Shown: positions 59,575-64,000 of the stretch, in pieces
Layout: each line of letters opens with the position of its first letter
How positions within the stretch are numbered: position 1 is the first letter of the stretch
NCBI GenBank assembly: GCA_900466605.1
Contig: UBMU01000047.1
Location: forward strand, 30,878 to 94,877
Direction: 5' to 3'
Length of the DNA stretch: 64,000 nt
DNA from: Hyphomicrobiales bacterium
GTDB lineage: Bacteria > Pseudomonadota > Alphaproteobacteria > Rhizobiales > Rhizobiaceae
The notes under the pieces: model-generated
What the model was told of the DNA's origin: nothing
Database searches by the model: none
The model's input: the letters and a program-made list of their open reading frames with translations, nothing else
Made by a program: the position numbers and the translations under genes

Positions 59575-59964
59575 CTATTCCTTGTTCTGCATGTGGTATG
59601 CGAGCCGTTCGATGGGTGGAAGGATAATCTCGCGCAGCTTCGGATTGTCGACGGTTTCTTCAAGCGCACGACGGAAGCAGAGCAGCCACTCGTCACGCTC
59701 TACGGGACCGATCTCGGCAACGAAATGGCGACTTCTGAGGCGCGGATGGCCTCGTTTGTCCGTATAGAGTGGCGGCCCACCGAGATATCCGGTCAGGTAT
59801 TCGTAGAATTTCTCTTCGCTGCCCTCCAGTGTCGGGGGATGGACGGCACGAACATGGTGCGCCACTGGCAAAGTATCCATCAGTTCATAGAAGCGGCGCG
59901 CCAGCGCTCGCACGGTCTCGTCACCGCCAATTGCCTGGTAAAGCGTGATGACTTGTTCGGCCAC
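59575..59964 (-). CDS. group II truncated haemoglobin
   Basis: A ~129-residue 2/2 globin: VITLYQAIGGDETVRALARR FYE region, then LPVAHHVRAVHPP, YEYLTGYLGGPPLY, the proximal histidine in RLRSRHFVAEIGPVERDEWL and the conserved tryptophan that marks group II. It may bind O2 or NO. GTG 59964 with GAGGGA upstream gives the expected length; the TTG at 60018 would add 18 residues. It lies 8 bases before the DUF423 gene on the same strand. Confidence 0.88.
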   Translation of the reverse strand: MAEQVITLYQAIGGDETVRALARRFYELMDTLPVAHHVRAVHPPTLEGSEEKFYEYLTGYLGGPPLYTDKRGHPRLRSRHFVAEIGPVERDEWLLCFRRALEETVDNPKLREIILPPIERLAYHMQNKE

Positions 59965-60083
59965 AGTTCGGTCCCTCGATGTCAGGCCCTTGATGCACTG
60001 CGGGCAAGCCGACTGCAACCGCCTGCATAGCAGCGCGGCAATTCGCGCAGGCGGCGCGCCAGCGCAAAACTTAACTTGACAAA

Positions 60084-60097
60084 ACCGTCTGGACGGT
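60084..60097. promoter_or_regulatory. palindromic operator in the tetR-SMR promoter
   Basis: ACCGTC-TG-GACGGT, a perfect 6+6 dyad lying just after a TTGACA -35 element (60076-60081) and 14 bases before the tetR ATG. Its position in the spacer and -10 area suits autorepression by the TetR protein. Confidence 0.6.
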
Positions 60098-60110
60098 ATC
60101 TTTTAATGGG

Positions 60111-60668
60111 ATGTCACTCGCTCATCATCGCCGCAAACAGCCTCTCGTCGTGCGCCAGCAGTTGCTGGATGTCGCTGCCCGCCTAACAATGGAGCAGGGC
60201 ATGGCTGCCGTGACACTCGATGCCGTGTCAGGTGCGTCAGGTGTTAGCAAGGGCGGGCTGCTGCATCACTTTCCCACAAAAAACGCGCTGCTGGATGCCC
60301 TTTTCGAGAGCCTCCTGGATCGCTTCGACGCCGACATCAACGAGCGCATGCGGGAAGATCCGGTGCCGCATGGCCGCTTCAGCCGAGCCTATCTGCATGC
60401 CGTTGCGGACCTCAGGGAGAGTCCCGACGAGGCTGCCCATTGGGCGCAGGTTACCGTGGCGCTGCTCGCGGAACCGCGGCTGCGTGGTCGCTGGCGCGAA
60501 TGGGTGAAGGAGCGGACCGAAGAATACATCGGTACGGATTCATCCATCGACGCGCAGATCGTCCGGTTCGCAGCCGATGGGCTCTGGCTTGCCGACATGC
60601 TCGGCAGTCATGACGCTGGCGATCGCCACGTGCTGATCGCTCGTCTCGTCGAACTGACAAACAAATAA
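60111..60668 (+). CDS. TetR-family transcriptional regulator
   Basis: A 185-residue repressor: N-terminal helix-turn-helix (RQQLLDVAARLTMEQGMAAV; TLDAVSGASGVSKGGLLHHF PTK) and a helical ligand domain (SPDEAAHWAQVTVALLAEPR) resembling TetR_C groups that sense hydrophobic compounds. It is 14 bases upstream of an SMR efflux gene and has a dyad in its own promoter, so it probably represses the pair until a toxic cation is bound. Confidence 0.88.
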   Translation: MSLAHHRRKQPLVVRQQLLDVAARLTMEQGMAAVTLDAVSGASGVSKGGLLHHFPTKNALLDALFESLLDRFDADINERMREDPVPHGRFSRAYLHAVADLRESPDEAAHWAQVTVALLAEPRLRGRWREWVKERTEEYIGTDSSIDAQIVRFAADGLWLADMLGSHDAGDRHVLIARLVELTNK

Positions 60669-60682
60669 AGTAGGATTCCGCC

Positions 60683-61024
60683 ATGGCTCCCGCCGCTGTC
60701 TATGCGTTGCTCTTTGCTGCGATCGCGCTCGAGGTGATCGGCACGACGGCATTGCAGATGTCGCAGCAGTTCACCCGCGTCGGGCCGACGGTTGTTCTGG
60801 TTGTCTGTTACGCCGCTGCATTCTATTGCCTGTCGGTGACGCTGAAGGTCATTCCTGTCGGGGTCGCCTATGCGATCTGGAGCGCACTCGGCATCGTGCT
60901 GATTTCTGCGGTCGGTCTCATCTATTTCAAGCAGCGGCTGGATGCGCCTGCCATCATCGGGCTGGGCTTGATCGTTGCCGGCGTGCTGGTGGTCAACCTT
61001 TTTTCGAAGTCCATTTCCCATTGA
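60683..61024 (+). CDS. small multidrug resistance (SMR) efflux protein, EmrE/QacE type
   Basis: A 113-residue protein with four helices. The essential glutamate is in FAAIALEVIGTTALQMS (~residue 17, EmrE Glu14 equivalent); AYAIWSALGIVLISAVGLIY is the SMR motif in helix 3. It exports quaternary cations in exchange for protons as a dimer. Co-transcribed with the TetR gene. Confidence 0.92.
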   Translation: MAPAAVYALLFAAIALEVIGTTALQMSQQFTRVGPTVVLVVCYAAAFYCLSVTLKVIPVGVAYAIWSALGIVLISAVGLIYFKQRLDAPAIIGLGLIVAGVLVVNLFSKSISH

Positions 61025-61191
61025 TTTCGCAGGTATGCGGGCTTATCTGGCTAAGCGTTCTCTTGAGCCTGCGCGGACCCCGTGGATGTCGTCGCGACAT
61101 TTGACCGCCTCGGTGCAGGCTTGCGAAACACGACGCGATGTTCATATCTTTTTGGTGCTTTTGACATCTTCTCCTATGCATTGGACAATCC

Positions 61192-62037
61192 ATGACTGAC
61201 GGTACCGCTGACGCAGGTCTTTCCAACAATTCAGCTCCGCTGGCTCAAGGCCAGTCTTTTGGCACGGCCGGCATCGCGCCGATGGAGCGGCCAAGCCCAA
61301 TCACACGCTTCTTCATGGGTATCGTCGCATGGGCGGAAAAGCTGAATTTCAAGTACGCAAAGCTAGGCAACCCGCCGGTCTATGATAACGCGACCTTCCC
61401 CTGGGCGGCTGAGGTCGAGAAGGCGTGGCCGCAGATCCGCGGCGAACTGGATCGTGTCCTTGTGCGGCAGAGCGAGTTGCCGACATTCCAGGATATCTCG
61501 ACTGACGTGAAGACGATTTCCAGCGATACCGGCTGGAAGACGTTTTTCCTCGTTGGCTTCGGTGTGAAGTCGGAACAGAACATCAATGCGTGCCCACAAA
61601 CCTGGGACGCGGTGCAAAAGATACCGGGATTGAAAACGGCCATGTTCTCGATCTTCGAGCCGGGCAAGCACCTGCCGGCGCATCGCGGCCCTTACAATGG
61701 GGTTCTTCGCCTGCACCTCGGTATGATTGTCCCTGAACCCGCCGACAAACTCGCCATCCGCGTGAAGGACCAGATCTGCCACTGGCAGGAAGGAAAGGCG
61801 CTGATCTTCGACGACGCCTACGAGCACGAGGCCTGGAACCACACGGACAAGACGCGAGTGGTACTGTTTGTCGATTTCGTCAAGCCGCTGAAGTTCCCGG
61901 CTCGCTTCGTCAATTGGGCGCTGATGAATCTGGCGGTATTCACACCCTTCATCCGCGAAGGGCTGGATAACCACAAGGAATGGGAAAAGAAGTTCTACGC
62001 GGAAGCCGAGGCTTTCAGAAACAGACCGCAGAATTGA
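61192..62037 (+). CDS. aspartyl/asparaginyl beta-hydroxylase-like (LpxO type)
   Basis: A 281-residue Fe(II)/2-oxoglutarate dioxygenase. Iron ligands are seen in LPAHRGPYNGVLRLHLGM and in DDAYEHEAWNHTDKTRVVLF, the latter arginine binding 2-oxoglutarate. There is no clear N-terminal anchor but a hydrophobic stretch at residues ~35-48 and amphipathic C-terminal segments, as in LpxO, which 2-hydroxylates lipid A acyl chains. Peptide hydroxylation is the alternative. Followed by a good terminator. Confidence 0.85.
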   Translation: MTDGTADAGLSNNSAPLAQGQSFGTAGIAPMERPSPITRFFMGIVAWAEKLNFKYAKLGNPPVYDNATFPWAAEVEKAWPQIRGELDRVLVRQSELPTFQDISTDVKTISSDTGWKTFFLVGFGVKSEQNINACPQTWDAVQKIPGLKTAMFSIFEPGKHLPAHRGPYNGVLRLHLGMIVPEPADKLAIRVKDQICHWQEGKALIFDDAYEHEAWNHTDKTRVVLFVDFVKPLKFPARFVNWALMNLAVFTPFIREGLDNHKEWEKKFYAEAEAFRNRPQN

Positions 62038-62065
62038 GCACGGATCACGAAGCCAATAGAAGGAG

Positions 62066-62091
62066 GCCCCGCAAGTGCGGGGCTCTTCTTT
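62066..62091 (+). terminator. terminator after the LpxO-like gene
   Basis: GCCCCGC-AAGT-GCGGGGC, 7-bp perfect stem (62066-62083), then TCTTCTTT. Confidence 0.85.
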
Positions 62092-62301
62092 GACCAAGCG
62101 AGACCCTGCATAGCGCCGCGCATTGAGCGTTTGACGATAATGTACGATCGTTGATGACCATAAGGCGTTTCTACGCTTGCCAGCGACTGAGCGGGAGGCT
62201 TGTTTCGCGAACGCTTGCAGGAGACACGCCGCCGTGAAGGCATCAGATCAACTGATCGAGATTTGGAGCCGAGCCAATCACACTCAGGCTTCGCAGCGGG
62301 C

Positions 62302-62526
62302 TCAGTTGCTGTTGGCTGCCGTCAATCTGCGTTTCGCTGTGGTTGCCAGATACATCACATAATCTTCTGCAGCGTCTGCGAGATGAAGAGCAATTTCCTC
62401 TTCCCGCCATCCCGCCGCGACCGCGCGGCGGACAACATCGGTGATCGCCGCGTTGCAGACGGCCGCGCATTCCCGCGAGCGTCCCGTATCTTCGGCACTG
62501 TATTTCGGAGAATTGATGTTTGTCAT
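62302..62526 (-). CDS. small conserved-looking hypothetical protein
   Basis: A 74-residue, mostly helical protein: SRECAAVCNAAITDVVRRAV then AAGWREEEIALHLADAAEDY and VMYLATTAKRR. The composition and helix pattern look like a genuine protein and I recall similar ones in Rhizobium, but no domain is known to me. The ATG at 62526 is the natural start; a longer frame to 62614 exists. Gaps on both sides mean no operon partner. Confidence 0.55.
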   Translation of the reverse strand: MTNINSPKYSAEDTGRSRECAAVCNAAITDVVRRAVAAGWREEEIALHLADAAEDYVMYLATTAKRRLTAANSN

Positions 62527-62616
62527 GGCAGTAAAGTGCCATAATTCTACGCGTTTTCAACAGGATGCTGATGTAGTGGTTAGCCTGTATGGTTAAGCGC
62601 AGGAGGTCAGTCAAGA

Positions 62617-62658
62617 CGCGGCCGCCGTGGTTGCCTCAAAACGAAAACGGCGGCCGCG
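62617..62658. repeat. long GC-rich hairpin in the gap before hisC
   Basis: CGCGGCCGCCGT (62617-62628) and ACGGCGGCCGCG (62647-62658) form a 12-bp perfect inverted repeat with an 18-nt loop. No T-run on either side. It is the only structure in the 269-base gap between the hypothetical gene and the hisC 3' end; possibly a terminator for hisC or an RNA structure. Confidence 0.4.
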
Positions 62659-62795
62659 CATGCACTGATATGGTACTTTCGACGCTGCTAATGTGTGCCG
62701 TTTTCGTTAAAGAATGCTGAACGAAATTCAGTTGTCGAGCCAGCACCGTTGATCGCGACGTGTCTCACCGCTGTCCTCAGGGTTGCGAACTGAAT

Positions 62796-63854
62796 TTAGG
62801 TCAGTATCTGTTTGAAAGCTTCCACCAGTTTATCGCACTCGGCGTCGGTCCCAATGCTTATGCGAAGGTAGTTCTCAATGCGTTCCGTCGGAAAATGCCG
62901 AACCAAGATCGCCTTCTCTCTTAGCCTTGCAGCCAAGTCGGCACCGGGTCTTTCGCGATGCCGTGCAAACAGAAAATTGGCAGATGATTGGAGAACGTCG
63001 AAGCCAAGCGCGCGCAGAGCGATGGTCAGCCGTTCCCGGCTCGCCACAATCAAATTGCGGTGTTGCTGAAACCAGTCTTCATCTTCAAAGGATGCAACTG
63101 CTCCGGCCAAGGCGAGCCTATCCAGCGGATAAGAGTTGAAACTATCCTTGATCCTTTCCAGGGCTTCGATCAGCGGTCTCTGTCCAACGGCAAAGCCAAC
63201 GCGGAGCCCGGCGAGGCCTCGCGATTTTGAGAAGGTCTGGACTACAAGCAGATTTGGATACTTGCTGATGAGCGGGATGGCGCTTTCTCCGCCGAAATCG
63301 ACATATGCCTCGTCGATAACGACCACTTGATCGGGATGTTGCCGGATCAAGGCTTCTATTTCGAGGAGAGGCTGCGCAATGCCCGTCGGTGCATTGGGAT
63401 TGGGCAGGATGATGGCGCCGCAAGACTGCCGGTAGTCCTCAATTCGAACCCGCATGTTCGCATCAAGAGGAACTCGGCGGAAATCTATGCCGTACAAGCG
63501 GCAGTACGTTGGATAGAAGCTGTAGGTTATGTCTGGAAAGAGCAGCGGTTCTTCGTGATTTAGAAGCGCATTGAAAGTATGCGCGAGGACCTCGTCAGAG
63601 CCGTTTCCAACAAACACTTCGTCCGGATCGAGGCCATAGCGGGCGGCGATCACTTCGCGCAGCCGTAAGGCAGTCGGGTCTGGATACAGTCGGAGGGTAT
63701 CGTTTGCCGCTTCAGTGATGGCTGCGAGGGCGCGCGGTGATGTGCCGTAGGGATTTTCGTTGGTGTTCAGCTTCACCAGCCCGCTTATGGTCGGTTGTTC
63801 ACCGGCAACGTACGGGGTCAAGGAGTGGACAAGCGGGCTCCAAAAACGACTCAT
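62796..63854 (-). CDS. hisC: histidinol-phosphate aminotransferase HisC-like
   Basis: A 352-residue class I/II PLP aminotransferase. N-terminal VKLNTNENPYGTSPRAL, VFVGNGSDEVLAHTFNALLN, LPNPNAPTGIAQPL, VVIDEAYVDFGGESAIPLIS, and the Schiff-base lysine in TFSKSRGLAGLRVGFAVG; the end is RISIGTDAECDKLVEAF. These fit HisC, which converts imidazole acetol-phosphate to histidinol phosphate. Rhizobia have several HisC paralogues, some acting on aromatic amino acids, so the exact substrate is not certain. No other his gene is adjacent. Confidence 0.88.
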   Translation of the reverse strand: MSRFWSPLVHSLTPYVAGEQPTISGLVKLNTNENPYGTSPRALAAITEAANDTLRLYPDPTALRLREVIAARYGLDPDEVFVGNGSDEVLAHTFNALLNHEEPLLFPDITYSFYPTYCRLYGIDFRRVPLDANMRVRIEDYRQSCGAIILPNPNAPTGIAQPLLEIEALIRQHPDQVVVIDEAYVDFGGESAIPLISKYPNLLVVQTFSKSRGLAGLRVGFAVGQRPLIEALERIKDSFNSYPLDRLALAGAVASFEDEDWFQQHRNLIVASRERLTIALRALGFDVLQSSANFLFARHRERPGADLAARLREKAILVRHFPTERIENYLRISIGTDAECDKLVEAFKQILT

Positions 63855-64000
63855 TGTAACTTCCCGTTCAACACGATCGCCAATTTAAACCCGCTGCTTA
63901 GCAGCTGGCGTTCTCCACGGTCGCAAAACCGGAGTCTGTCGGCAACCGGTTCAAGCGCTTGCGGACTTCTTAAGCCACACAAAAAGCCCCGCGCTTGGCG
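63855..64000. other. window end, non-coding
   Basis: Promoter region of hisC and a trailing AAAAAGCCCCGCGC that looks like half of a terminator stem whose other half lies outside the window. No gene seen. Confidence 0.4.

Noticed and set aside
1..64000. CRISPR arrays, insertion sequences, prophage, tRNA or rRNA genes
   Set aside because: No regularly spaced repeats, transposase or integrase genes, or RNA gene signatures were found.

Overview
The window looks like chromosome from a Rhizobiaceae alphaproteobacterium (Rhizobium/Agrobacterium type). Evidence: the urease operon order ureD-A-x-B-x-x-C..EFG with the small genes typical of rhizobia, a complete PhyR/NepR/EcfG general stress locus, hemP-hmuSTUV with a RirA-type TGA-N9-TCA box, HWE-family kinases, a bacteriophytochrome with its haem oxygenase, and urtABCDE. 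I see no rRNA, tRNA, CRISPR array, insertion sequence or prophage. Product names come from recognising protein motifs by eye; no database search was run.

Layout. 0-0.4 kb: partial cysQ-like phosphatase. 0.8-6.4 kb: branched-chain amino acid ABC transporter livHMGF, a small membrane protein and the binding protein livJ, closed by a terminator. 6.6-10.9 kb (minus): a LuxR-type response regulator and a hybrid kinase whose input half is an NCS1-like transporter. 11.1-16.8 kb: the divergent urea transporter urtABCDE. 16.9-24.7 kb: a urease operon behind a strong sigma-54 promoter match, carrying DUF1272, LprI-like and sialyltransferase-like genes and interrupted by a GGDEF gene before ureEFG. 24.7-30.0 kb (minus): a Crp/Fnr regulator with an FNR box, and an RND efflux pump with its adaptor. 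30.4-38.5 kb and 44.6-47.3 kb: a pyrimidine/hydantoin reductive catabolism regulon (NMT1-type ABC importer, cupin, dihydropyrimidinase, amidohydrolase, RutR-like repressor, preA, preT). Its two halves are separated by a block holding bphP-bphO, a glycosyltransferase, a rhodanese, ftrA and a tiny SEC-C gene. 47.5-51.7 kb: the general stress module (HWE kinase, phyR, nepR, ecfG, two envelope stress genes) with several GGAAC-N16/17-CGTT promoters, one of which reads into a structured, apparently non-coding stretch that I propose is a stress sRNA. 51.7-58.8 kb: haem uptake (hmuV,U,T,S, hemP), an exported protein, a TonB protein, DUF2325 and an IsdG/HmuQ-type haem monooxygenase, followed by a decayed VOC gene. 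59.2-63.9 kb: DUF423, truncated haemoglobin, TetR plus SMR efflux, an LpxO-like hydroxylase, a small hypothetical gene and hisC.

Functionally the first 47 kb is rich in nitrogen scavenging: amino acids, urea and pyrimidines are imported and broken down to ammonia, with separate control devices for each (transporter-kinase, sigma-54, RutR). The last third joins stress signalling and iron/haem acquisition.

The least explained items are the NCS1-transporter histidine kinase with a cysteine-rich linker, the GT29-like protein inside the urease operon, and the EcfG-promoter-driven sRNA candidate.
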